DNA of 64,000 nucleotides, taken from contig JALFSI010000032.1 in NCBI GenBank assembly GCA_022779365.1, forward strand, positions 17,187 through 81,186. Reading direction: 5' to 3'. The position numbers were made by a program, and so were the translations under genes. Every line of letters starts with the position of its first letter. The stretch's first letter is position 1. The notes beneath the pieces are model-generated. The model ran no database searches and was not told the origin of the DNA. It was given only the letters and a program-made list of their open reading frames with translations. The stretch comes from CAG-170 sp022779365 (lineage in GTDB: Bacteria; Bacillota; Clostridia; Oscillospirales; Oscillospiraceae). Of this stretch, positions 57,637 through 64,000 are shown in pieces.

Positions 57637-58704
57637 ATGAAACAGGTTTTACAGCAGTTTTGCTTTGACGGCGAGCCGGTCGCGTGCGAGCTGTTCGGCA
57701 ACGGACATATCAACCGCACCTACCGCGTCATTTGCGAAAACGGGAAGGAATACATTCTTCAGCGCGTCAGTCAGGTGGCGTTCCACCACCCGGAGCAGCT
57801 CATTGAAAATATCGACGCCGTCACGGCGCATATCGCCCACAAGCCGGAGCTGCACCAGCAGACGCTGCATCTGATCGAAACGAAGGACGGAAAAAAGTTC
57901 TACATCGCGCAGGACGGCGAGTTCTGGCGCGCCTACAGCTACATCGCAAACGGCATCTGCCTGGAAGCGCCGCGCACGCCGCAGGATTTTTACGAGGCGG
58001 CGGTCGCGTTCGGCGCGTTCCAGCTTGCGCTGGCGGATTTTCCGCCGCAGCGCCTGCATGAGACGATCCCGCACTTTCACGACACCGCCGACCGCTTCCG
58101 CCAGCTGCGCGAATCGGTGGCGGCAGACGCGGCGGGACGAGTGAAGGACGTACAGCCGGAGCTGGACTTTTTATTTGCGCGCGAGGAGGAGCTGTGTACG
58201 CTCTGCCGGATGCAGGCGGCGGGGGAGCTGCCGCTGCGCGTGACGCACAACGACACCAAGCTCAATAACGTCCTCTTTGACCCCGAAAGCGGCAAAGCCA
58301 TCTGCGTGCTCGACCTCGACACCGTCATGCCGGGGCTTTCGGCGTGCGATTTCGGCGACGCCATCCGCTTCGGCGCGTCTACGGCGGCGGAGGATGAGCA
58401 GGATCTGGACCGCGTGACCATCGACCTCGATATGTATAGAGCTTTCTTGCGTGGCTATCTCGACGCGTGCGGCAGCGCACTGACCGCGAAGGAGATCGAG
58501 GTCCTGCCGCTCAGCGCCAAGGTCATCACGGGCGAGATCGGGCTGCGCTTTTTAAAGGATCACATCGACGGCGATATTTACTTCGGCATCCACCGCCCGG
58601 GGCAGAATCTCGACCGCGCGCACACACAGCTGAGGCTCGTCTCCGAAATGGAGAAAAAGTGGGACGAAATGCAGAATATTCTGCATGAAGTCGCTGGAAA
58701 GTAA
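57637..58704 (+). CDS. APH-fold kinase, N-acetylhexosamine 1-kinase (NahK)-like
   Basis: A 355-residue kinase of the aminoglycoside-phosphotransferase/choline-kinase fold. The N-terminal lobe has LFGNGHINRTYRV and EYILQRVS (ATP Lys region); the catalytic loop is VTHNDTKLNNVLFD (about residues 206-219) and the metal-binding DFG-equivalent VLDLDTVMPG. The HNDTK-x-NNVLxD loop and length fit the NahK group, which phosphorylates GlcNAc/GalNAc at C1, rather than antibiotic-resistance enzymes. No lacto-N-biose phosphorylase is adjacent, so the substrate is uncertain. RBS GAGGG. Confidence 0.8.
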   Translation: MKQVLQQFCFDGEPVACELFGNGHINRTYRVICENGKEYILQRVSQVAFHHPEQLIENIDAVTAHIAHKPELHQQTLHLIETKDGKKFYIAQDGEFWRAYSYIANGICLEAPRTPQDFYEAAVAFGAFQLALADFPPQRLHETIPHFHDTADRFRQLRESVAADAAGRVKDVQPELDFLFAREEELCTLCRMQAAGELPLRVTHNDTKLNNVLFDPESGKAICVLDLDTVMPGLSACDFGDAIRFGASTAAEDEQDLDRVTIDLDMYRAFLRGYLDACGSALTAKEIEVLPLSAKVITGEIGLRFLKDHIDGDIYFGIHRPGQNLDRAHTQLRLVSEMEKKWDEMQNILHEVAGK

Positions 58705-58707
58705 CAT

Positions 58708-58744
58708 AAAAATTGCCCGCCGGAGCATCCGGCGGGCAAATTTT
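58708..58744 (+). terminator. Terminator of the kinase gene (first copy)
   Basis: Stem TTGCCCGCCGG ... CCGGCGGGCAA with loop AGCAT, followed by ATTTT. An almost identical hairpin lies at 59054. Confidence 0.85.
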
Positions 58745-59053
58745 GAGCGTGTCAAAAAAGTATTTTTTGACACGCTCTCAAACGAAAACCGCTTCGCTGG
58801 GTTTCCGTTTGAAAAGGCTCGCAGCCCGCCGCGCGCATAATTTTTGCGCAAGCGCAAAAATTCCACTTCGACGCTTCGCTCTGCATAAGTTCGACTTAGC
58901 CAAGAGTGCTGCGCGGAGCTTGCGCTCTTGGAGTCTCACTTAACTTGCAGCCTGTATTGTATTTTCTGCGACGTACACGCCGCCGCAGAAAATGATCTGA
59001 ATCATTTTTGCGCCTGCGGGCGCAAAACTCTGCGAGGCTTTTTCGACAGACTG
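58745..59053 (+). repeat. Multi-hairpin repeat, copy 2 (with extra module)
   Basis: Starts GAGCGTGTC and ends CGACAGACTG like copy 1. The third stem is AATTTTTGCGC/GCGCAAAAATT, different in sequence from copy 1 but fully paired. About 75 bp are added after it, containing another hairpin CCAAGAG...CTCTTGG and a palindrome TAAGTTCGACTTA. The ACGTACACGCC loop is unchanged. Terminator copies flank both ends. Confidence 0.85.
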
Positions 59054-59090
59054 AAAAATTGCCCGCCGGAGCATCCGGCGGGCAATTTTT
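59054..59090 (-). terminator. Duplicate terminator, serving the DtxR-type gene
   Basis: The same AAAATTGCCCGCCGG ... hairpin as at 58708, flanked by A- and T-runs, directly behind the stop of the minus-strand regulator gene. Confidence 0.85.
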
Positions 59091-59092
59091 GT

Positions 59093-59482
59093 TTATTTCA
59101 GTTCTTCTTCGGGCGGGAGCGTGCGTGTTGCGTGCTCGCAGATGGCGTGATACGTCTGCTGGCTGATGTCGTGCTCCATTTTGCACGCGTCCGCCTCTGC
59201 CGTGCGCTCGTCCACGCCCAGCGCGATGAGGAATTTTGTGAGCGTTTTGTGCCGGTCGAGCATCTGCGCGGCGATCGCCATGCCGCTGTTCGTGAGCGTG
59301 ATGAGCCCGTCATGATCCATGGTGATATAGCCGCTTTCACGCAGGCGCTTGGTGGTATAGGTGACGCTGGGCTTTGTAACGCCCAGATATTCGGCAATGT
59401 CAATGGAGCGGATGTAGCCGTGCTTTTTTTGCATCATCAGCATCGTTTCCAGATAATCCTCTGCCGCACGCAGTACTTTCAT
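59093..59482 (-). CDS. DtxR/MntR-family metal-dependent transcriptional regulator
   Basis: A 129-residue iron- or manganese-responsive repressor. The HTH is YIRSIDIAEYLGVTKPSVTYTTKRLRESGYITMD (about 22-55); the dimerisation domain has DACKMEHDISQQTYHAICEH, with Cys/Glu/His metal ligands of the MntR/DtxR site. No SH3-like third domain. It is divergent from the feo operon, so Fe(II)-dependent control of feo is likely. The ATG with GGAG upstream was preferred to an ATG five codons earlier without RBS. Confidence 0.88.
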   Translation of the reverse strand: MKVLRAAEDYLETMLMMQKKHGYIRSIDIAEYLGVTKPSVTYTTKRLRESGYITMDHDGLITLTNSGMAIAAQMLDRHKTLTKFLIALGVDERTAEADACKMEHDISQQTYHAICEHATRTLPPEEELK

Positions 59483-59582
59483 GTGGGTGTGCTCCATTCT
59501 AAAATAAGCTACCTACACGATAGCACAAATCTTTTTGGATTGCAAGAGGCGAAGTCTGTGAAAAACGCCCGAAAAAATGGTC

Positions 59583-59611
59583 TTGACAAATGCGGTTAAG
59601 GCTGTTAAACT
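59583..59611 (+). promoter_or_regulatory. feo operon promoter
   Basis: TTGACA-17 bp-TAAACT; a repressor-type repeat follows immediately. Confidence 0.8.
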
Positions 59612-59618
59612 ATGGGTC

Positions 59619-59636
59619 GGTTAGAGAAAACTAACT
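59619..59636 (+). promoter_or_regulatory. Candidate DtxR-family operator of feo
   Basis: GGTTAG-AGAAAA-CTAACT is an inverted repeat 8 bp after the -10 box. GGTTAG matches the half-site of DtxR/IdeR boxes. Related GTTAGAG strings are at 59653 and 60203. Confidence 0.5.
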
Positions 59637-59707
59637 TTTATTTTACCACCGCTGTTAGAGCGCCTTTACCGCTCCCGCGGCAGGCACTGCGAAAGGAGCT
59701 GCAACAC

Positions 59708-59920
59708 ATGATGCCGCTTATGCTTGCACCGCTCGATGAGGAATGTCTGATCCACAAGGTCGGCGGAAGCGCCGAGGTCAAAAAGCATCTGGAGGACCTT
59801 GGTTTTACTGCCGGCAGCACCGTGACGCTGGTATCTTCCCTCGGTGGGAATGTGATCGTCAAGGTCAAGGAATCCCGCATCGCCATCAGCGAAGAGATGG
59901 CTAGAAAAATAATGGTATAA
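59708..59920 (+). CDS. feoA: FeoA-domain protein 1
   Basis: A 70-residue SH3-like FeoA protein (KVGGSAEVKKHLEDLGFTAGSTVTLVSSLGGNVIVKVKESRIAISEEMARKI). FeoA proteins help the FeoB ferrous-iron transporter. It is the first of two tandem feoA genes. RBS AAAGGAG; two adjacent ATGs are possible. Confidence 0.9.
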   Translation: MMPLMLAPLDEECLIHKVGGSAEVKKHLEDLGFTAGSTVTLVSSLGGNVIVKVKESRIAISEEMARKIMV

Positions 59921-59942
59921 GCATAGGAAAGGAGAGAGAACT

Positions 59943-60164
59943 ATGAAAACACTCAAAGACGCCAAGATCGGCTCTACCGTCAAGGTCGTCCGCCTGCATG
60001 GTGAAGGTCCTGTCAAGCGCCGTATCATGGACATGGGCATCACCCGCGGTACGGAGGTTTTCATCCGCAAGGTCGCGCCCCTCGGCGATCCGATGGAGGT
60101 CACAGTTCGCGGCTACGAGCTGAGCCTTCGCAAAGCCGATACCGAAATGATCGAAGTCGAGTAA
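59943..60164 (+). CDS. feoA: FeoA-domain protein 2
   Basis: A 73-residue FeoA (LKDAKIGSTVKVVRLHGEGPVKRRIMDMGITRGTEVFIRKVAPLGDPMEVTVRGYELSLRK), closer to the canonical FeoA than the first copy (GYELSLR motif). Tandem unlike FeoA genes suggest distinct roles at FeoB. RBS AGGAGAG at 7 nt. Confidence 0.93.
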   Translation: MKTLKDAKIGSTVKVVRLHGEGPVKRRIMDMGITRGTEVFIRKVAPLGDPMEVTVRGYELSLRKADTEMIEVE

Positions 60165-60234
60165 TCAAAAATTTTAATCTCTTGTTAGAAGCCTCTAATT
60201 TCGGTTAGAGCACATGAACGAGAAGGGGCAGAAC

Positions 60235-62643
60235 ATGGAAAAGCAGATCAAAATTGCCCTTGCGGGCAACCCGAACAGCGGTAAAACGACGCTGTTCAAC
60301 GCTCTGACCGGTTCGAACCAGTTCGTCGGCAACTGGCCGGGCGTCACCGTGGAAAAGAAGGAGGGCAAGCTCAAGAAGCATGACGACGTCGTCATCATGG
60401 ACCTGCCGGGTATCTATTCCCTGTCCCCGTACACGCTGGAGGAGGTCGTCTCCCGGAACTACCTGATCCAGGACCGCCCCGACGCTATCCTGAATATCAT
60501 CGACGGCACGAACCTCGAGCGTAACCTGTACCTGACCACCCAGCTCACCGAGCTCGGTATCCCGGTCGTCATCGCCATCAACATGATGGATGTCGTGAAG
60601 AAGAACGGCGACCAGATCAATGTGGGGGAGCTGTCGCGTCAGCTCGGCTGCGCAGTCGTGGAGATCTCCGCGCTGAAGGGCACGGGCGTGATGGAAGCCG
60701 CCGAGACCGCCATCAAGGCAGCCAAGGGCGCAAAGACCGTCCCGCAGCACACGTTCTCCGGCCCGGTCGAGCACGCCATCGCCCACATCGAGGAGGCGGC
60801 GCTGCACGATCAGCCCGCCGAGCAGCAGCGCTGGTTCGCCATCAAGATCTTTGAGCGCGACGACAAGGTCCTCGAACAGCTCAAGATCCCCGCAGAGACC
60901 ATGCACCACATCGAGCAGGACATCAAGGCTGCCGAGCAGGAGCTGGACGATGACGCGGAATCCATCATCACCAATGAGCGCTATGTGTACATCGCCGAGG
61001 TCATCAAGAGCTGCTACAAGAAAAAGAACGTCGGCAAGCTCTCCGCCTCCGATAAGATTGACCGCGTGGTCACCAACCGCTGGCTGGGTCTGCCGATCTT
61101 CGCGGCGGTGATGTTCCTGGTCTACTGGGTCGCCATGGTCGGCGTCGGCGCACCGGCTACCGACTGGGCAAACGACGGGCTGTTCGGCGACGGCTGGCAT
61201 CTGTTCGGCATCGGCTCGGCTGCGTACTCCGAAGCGGCTGACGCCTACGCAGAAGCCTCCACGATCGTAGACGGCTACGATGCTTACGTTGAAGAAAACG
61301 GCGAGCCCACCGACGGCACCTTCACCTACGAGGTCGAGGACGAAGAGACCCTCGCCATCTCCGAAGAGACCGCTACGGTCGCCGATTACAATGACGCGCT
61401 TGCGACGCTTGAGGAAATGGGCGACGAGCCCGACCCCGCCGACTACGGCGTGTGGGTTCCCGGCGTGCCCGTTCTCGTCGGCAGCGCTCTGGAAGCGGCG
61501 AACGCCGCGGACTGGCTTCAGGGTCTGATCCTGGACGGCATTGTCGCCGGTGTCGGCGCGGTGCTCGGCTTTGTGCCGCAGATGCTCGTCCTGTTCCTCA
61601 TGCTCGCGTTCCTCGAAGCGTGCGGCTATATGGCTCGTATCGCATTCGTGCTCGACCGTATTTTCCGTAAGTTCGGTCTGTCCGGCAAGTCCTTCATCCC
61701 GATGCTCATCGGCACGGGCTGCGGAATCCCGGGCGTTATGGCTTCGCGTACCATCGAAAATGAACGCGACCGCCGTATGACCATCATGACCACCACGTTC
61801 ATCCCCTGCGGCGCAAAGGTCCCGTTCATCGCCATGATCGCGGGCGCACTCTTCGGCGGCAGCGCGTGGGTGTCCACCTCCGCATACTTCATCGGCATGG
61901 CGGCGATCATCATCTCCGGCATCATGCTGAAAAAGACCAAGATGTTCTCCGGCGATCCCGCGCCGTTCGTCATGGAGCTGCCGGCTTACCACTGGCCGAC
62001 GCTCGGCAACGTCCTGCGCAGTATGTGGGAGCGCGGCTGGTCCTTCATCAAGAAGGCAGGCACGATCATTTTGCTCTCCACCATCTTTGTCTGGTTCACC
62101 ACCTACTTCGGCTGGGCTGAGGACGGCTTCCGTATGCTCTCCGAGGAAGAGATCAACTACTCCATCCTCGCCAAGATCGGCGGCGCGATTGCCTGGCTCT
62201 TTGCGCCGCTCGGCTGGGGCAACTGGCAGGCTGTCGTTGCGTCCATCACGGGTCTGGTCGCCAAGGAAAACATCGTCGGCACGCTCGGCATCCTCTATGG
62301 CGGCGGCGACGGCACGGTCTATCAGAACCTTGCCAGTGCCTTTAACGGCATCACCGGCTACTCCTTCCTGATCTTTAACCTCCTCTGTGCGCCCTGCTTT
62401 GCAGCCATCGGTGCGATCAAGCGTGAGATGAACAGCCAGAAGTGGACGTGGTTCGCCATCGGCTATCAGTGCGGCTTTGCCTATGCCGTTGCCCTTATGG
62501 TCAACCAGTTCGGCGCGCTGTTCACCGGTAACGCCAATGTTCTCGGCGTGGTCGCTGCGCTCATCCTGTTCGCCTGCATCGTGTATATGCTCTGCAAGCC
62601 GTACAAGGAAGCAAGCAAGCTCACGACAAAGGTCAGGGCCTGA
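60235..62643 (+). CDS. feoB: Ferrous iron transporter FeoB
   Basis: An 802-residue Fe(II) uptake protein. The GTPase domain has G1 GNPNSGKTTLFNAL, G3 MDLPGIYSLSPY, G4 NMMD. Membrane domain with two Gate motifs: GTGCGIPGVMASRTIENERDRR and the later SITGLVAKENIVGTLGIL. Between the first and second membrane helices (about residues 302-425) there is a long acidic, outside-facing loop with many Glu/Asp, about 70 residues longer than in E. coli FeoB. The ATG behind AAGGGG was chosen; an ATG seven codons upstream has poor RBS. Confidence 0.95.
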   Translation: MEKQIKIALAGNPNSGKTTLFNALTGSNQFVGNWPGVTVEKKEGKLKKHDDVVIMDLPGIYSLSPYTLEEVVSRNYLIQDRPDAILNIIDGTNLERNLYLTTQLTELGIPVVIAINMMDVVKKNGDQINVGELSRQLGCAVVEISALKGTGVMEAAETAIKAAKGAKTVPQHTFSGPVEHAIAHIEEAALHDQPAEQQRWFAIKIFERDDKVLEQLKIPAETMHHIEQDIKAAEQELDDDAESIITNERYVYIAEVIKSCYKKKNVGKLSASDKIDRVVTNRWLGLPIFAAVMFLVYWVAMVGVGAPATDWANDGLFGDGWHLFGIGSAAYSEAADAYAEASTIVDGYDAYVEENGEPTDGTFTYEVEDEETLAISEETATVADYNDALATLEEMGDEPDPADYGVWVPGVPVLVGSALEAANAADWLQGLILDGIVAGVGAVLGFVPQMLVLFLMLAFLEACGYMARIAFVLDRIFRKFGLSGKSFIPMLIGTGCGIPGVMASRTIENERDRRMTIMTTTFIPCGAKVPFIAMIAGALFGGSAWVSTSAYFIGMAAIIISGIMLKKTKMFSGDPAPFVMELPAYHWPTLGNVLRSMWERGWSFIKKAGTIILLSTIFVWFTTYFGWAEDGFRMLSEEEINYSILAKIGGAIAWLFAPLGWGNWQAVVASITGLVAKENIVGTLGILYGGGDGTVYQNLASAFNGITGYSFLIFNLLCAPCFAAIGAIKREMNSQKWTWFAIGYQCGFAYAVALMVNQFGALFTGNANVLGVVAALILFACIVYMLCKPYKEASKLTTKVRA

Positions 62644-62697
62644 TACAGACATACAATCCTTTCTCACATATTGCTTTTTCGCAAAGGGGTGTTATTT

Positions 62698-62874
62698 ATG
62701 CTCGGTTGGATCGAGTCAAACTTGGGAACTCTCATCATTTCAATAGTTCTTCTCGCGATCATTACCTCCATTGTAATCCACCTCATCCGACAGAAAAAAC
62801 AGGGCAAGCACACCTGTGGCGGCAACTGTTCTGCCTGCTCCATGGACTGCGGCTGCCACCGCGAAAAGTTGTGA
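62698..62874 (+). CDS. FeoB-associated Cys-rich membrane protein
   Basis: A 58-residue protein with one membrane helix (TLIISIVLLAIITSIVIHLI) and a cytoplasmic tail with five Cys in CGGNCSACSMDCGC. Proteins of this form follow feoB in many Firmicutes and are thought to take part in iron handling at the pump's inner face. RBS AAAGGGGT at 8 nt. Confidence 0.9.
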   Translation: MLGWIESNLGTLIISIVLLAIITSIVIHLIRQKKQGKHTCGGNCSACSMDCGCHREKL

Positions 62875-62881
62875 TATGACC

Positions 62882-62930
62882 AAACACATTGCAGGGGATA
62901 CCGAATGGTATCCCCTGCAATGTGTTTTCA
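62882..62930 (+). terminator. feo operon terminator
   Basis: A perfect 21-bp stem (arms begin AAACACATTGCAGGGG) with loop GAAT, followed by TTTT. The multi-hairpin repeat copy 3 begins directly behind. Confidence 0.88.
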
Positions 62931-63120
62931 AATGAAAACCGCTTCGCTGGGTTTTCATTTGAGAAGGATTGCAGCCTGCGCGCGCATAATTTTTGCGCAG
63001 AGCGCAAAAATTCCACACTTGCAGTCTGAGTTGTATTTTTGCCGACGTACACGCCGCCGGCAAAAATGATTCAAATCACTTTCGCCGCTGCGGCGGCGAA
63101 ACTCTGCGAGGCGATTGGTC
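62928..63120 (+). repeat. Multi-hairpin repeat, copy 3 (lacks first hairpin)
   Basis: Same order as copy 1 from the second hairpin: TCAAATGAAAAC/GTTTTCATTTGA (C-G to T-A pair swap), AATTTTTGCGC/GCGCAAAAATT, TTTTTGCCG/CGGCAAAAA around ACGTACACGCC, then TTTCGCCG/CGGCGAAA. The end is degenerate (GCGAGGCGATTGGTCGAAAG). There is no second terminator copy. Confidence 0.85.
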
Positions 63121-63132
63121 GAAAGAATGGAA

Positions 63133-63159
63133 TTTTAGCACTCGTGCTGCGGGAGTGCT
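63133..63159 (+). promoter_or_regulatory. CIRCE element (HrcA operator)
   Basis: Perfect match to TTAGCACTC-N9-GAGTGCTAA. HrcA represses heat-shock genes at this site. It lies about 180 bp before the Hsp20 gene. I could not fix the promoter with confidence. Confidence 0.95.
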
Positions 63160-63339
63160 AAAATTAACAGTTGGTTCATAAAAAAGACACACAATATCCG
63201 ATTTTCGGGCTTATGATGCAGACATAAGAAATGAGGAACGGAAAGCAAGATGGTCATGATGTTCCACACGAAAAGCGCCCGCCGGGGCGCATGAAAACTT
63301 CTTAAATTCATAGACTATAGCTGATTTGGAGGCATTATT

Positions 63340-63795
63340 ATGTTTGAACTTGTACGCAGAAACAATAATCATCCCGTGAATACCTATAACCCCTTCCGCG
63401 ATATGGAGGATCTGGAGCGCAGCTTCTTCGGCTCGCCGATGGACTTCTTCTCCAGCCGCGATCTGGCGGAGTTCAAGACCGACGTCACCGACGAAGGCGA
63501 CCATTACCTGCTGGAGGCAGACCTGCCGGGCTTTGATAAGAAGGACATCCACATGGACATCAAGGGCAACACCCTCACCATCCGTGCGGAGCGTCACTCC
63601 AAGATCGAGGACAAGGACAAGAAGGACAAGGTCGTGCGCGTAGAGCGCTCCTACGGCTCGTACAGCCGCCAGTTCGATATGACTGGCATCGACACCGCCG
63701 GTGTCAAGGCAAAGTACGAGAGCGGCGTTCTGAAGCTGACCCTGCCGAAGAAGGTCAAGGTCGAGCCCGAGACCAAGAAGCTCGAAATTGAGTAA
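63340..63795 (+). CDS. hsp20: Small heat-shock protein Hsp20
   Basis: A 151-residue alpha-crystallin-domain chaperone. ACD spans about 45-140 with FKTDVTDEGDHYLLEADLPGF, IKGNTLTIRAERH and the conserved ESGVLKLTLPKK (A-x-x-x-GVLxLxLPK); the C-terminal tail has a short VEPETKKLEIE with an IxI-like end. It holds unfolding proteins. Controlled by the CIRCE site upstream. RBS GGAGG. Confidence 0.95.
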   Translation: MFELVRRNNNHPVNTYNPFRDMEDLERSFFGSPMDFFSSRDLAEFKTDVTDEGDHYLLEADLPGFDKKDIHMDIKGNTLTIRAERHSKIEDKDKKDKVVRVERSYGSYSRQFDMTGIDTAGVKAKYESGVLKLTLPKKVKVEPETKKLEIE

Positions 63796-63804
63796 CACAC
63801 CGAA

Positions 63805-63836
63805 AACCGGGGCGTCACAAATGTGACGCCCCGGTT
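63805..63836 (+). terminator. hsp20 terminator
   Basis: Stem AACCGGGGCGTCAC ... GTGACGCCCCGGTT with loop AAAT. The inverted multi-hairpin repeat (copy 4) starts at the next base. Confidence 0.85.
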
Positions 63837-64000
63837 CAGTCTGTCGAAAAGCCTCGCAGAGTTTTGCGCCCGCAGGCGCAAAAATGATTCGGATCATTTT
63901 CTGCGGCGGCGTGTACGTCGCAGAAAATACAACTCAGCCTGCAAGTGTGGAATTTGTGTGCCTGCGGCACACAAATTATGCGCGCGGCGGGCTGCAAGCC
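63837..64000 (-). repeat. Multi-hairpin repeat, copy 4 (inverted, cut by window end)
   Basis: Reads in reverse: it begins with the complement of CGACAGACTG directly against the hsp20 terminator, then TTTTGCGCC/GGCGCAAAA, ATGAT..ATCAT, TTTTCTGCG/CGCAGAAAA, AATTTGTGTGCC/GGCACACAAATT. The rest lies outside the window. Confidence 0.85.

Noticed and set aside
60205..62667. An 820-codon open frame antisense to feoB
   Set aside because: It mirrors feoB almost exactly, has no protein-family features or RBS, and arises from the strong GC-biased codon use of feoB. Similar long antisense frames (24287-25609, 25606-27087, 22034-23227) were rejected for the same reason.
63160..63339. A promoter for hsp20 such as TTGGTT-17-ATATCC
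   Set aside because: The -10 match is poor and no other pair stands out, so I did not list it.

Overview
The window is a chromosomal segment of a GC-rich, low-oxygen Gram-positive bacterium. Gene content and style (flavodiiron protein with rubredoxin, rubrerythrin, SLH protein, YlmH, DUF4317, HrcA/CIRCE-type control, strong AGGAGG ribosome sites, many GC-rich intergenic hairpin repeats) point to Clostridia, most likely Oscillospiraceae in the Oscillibacter/Dysosmobacter/Flavonifractor neighbourhood. The family assignment is inference. I see no rRNA, tRNA, phage, transposase or CRISPR array; almost every gene is intact and chromosomal in character.

Layout. 0-5.1 kb (minus): ECF sigma/anti-sigma pair, a DHHW + MBOAT pair for O-acylation of an exported polymer, a DUF896 protein and YlmH. 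5.1-5.6 kb: a cluster of GC-rich palindromic repeats. 5.6-6.5 kb: M14 carboxypeptidase. 6.6-18.5 kb: a catabolic island with a divergent MerR-XRE-cupin regulator, a formyltransferase-fold protein, ADP-forming acyl-CoA synthetase, HMGL-like lyase/synthase, 2-hydroxyacid dehydrogenase, SDR and a full Liv-type ABC importer. 18.5-21.7 kb: Zn/Cd-type P-ATPase, stand-alone HMA protein and a divergent ArsR-AraC fusion regulator with a promoter/operator between them. 22.0-28.1 kb: sugar or polyol operon (Gfo/Idh oxidoreductase, sugar-phosphate isomerase, RbsB/RbsA/RbsC-type ABC importer). 28.2-30.1 kb: glycine riboswitch and glyA. 30.2-34.1 kb: PHP phosphatase, rRNA methyltransferase, rubrerythrin, HAD phosphatase. 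34.2-36.7 kb: CopA with a CopZ domain at its end that also has its own ribosome site. 36.8-37.9 kb: DUF4317. 38.0-46.2 kb (minus): an eight-gene aro/tyrA/pheA operon for chorismate, Phe and Tyr, preceded by a promoter, an 18-residue Tyr/Phe-rich leader peptide and an attenuator. 46.3-49.0 kb: flavodoxin-like reductase, YfcE, lipoprotein. 49.3-51.8 kb (minus): DnaK and a membrane-anchored J-protein, with a 270-bp inverted-repeat element upstream. 52.2-57.4 kb (minus): PepD, four-module flavodiiron protein, SLH-domain secreted protein. 57.6-58.7 kb: sugar kinase of the APH fold. 59.1-62.9 kb: DtxR-type regulator and feoA-feoA-feoB-Cys-rich protein. 63.1-63.8 kb: CIRCE-controlled Hsp20.

The most unusual signal is not a gene. 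Four copies of a 160-310 bp element (28188, 58745, 62928 and, inverted, 63837) consist of a chain of hairpins whose stems differ between copies but stay paired (compensatory changes), while the loops and linkers are conserved. In the two copies bounded on both sides within the window the element lies between two near-identical copies of the neighbouring gene's terminator hairpin. This looks like a structured repeat family that inserts at, or spreads with, transcription terminators. The second candidate system is the catabolic island at 6.6-18.5 kb, whose substrate I cannot name and whose formyltransferase-like protein lacks the family's conserved Asn.
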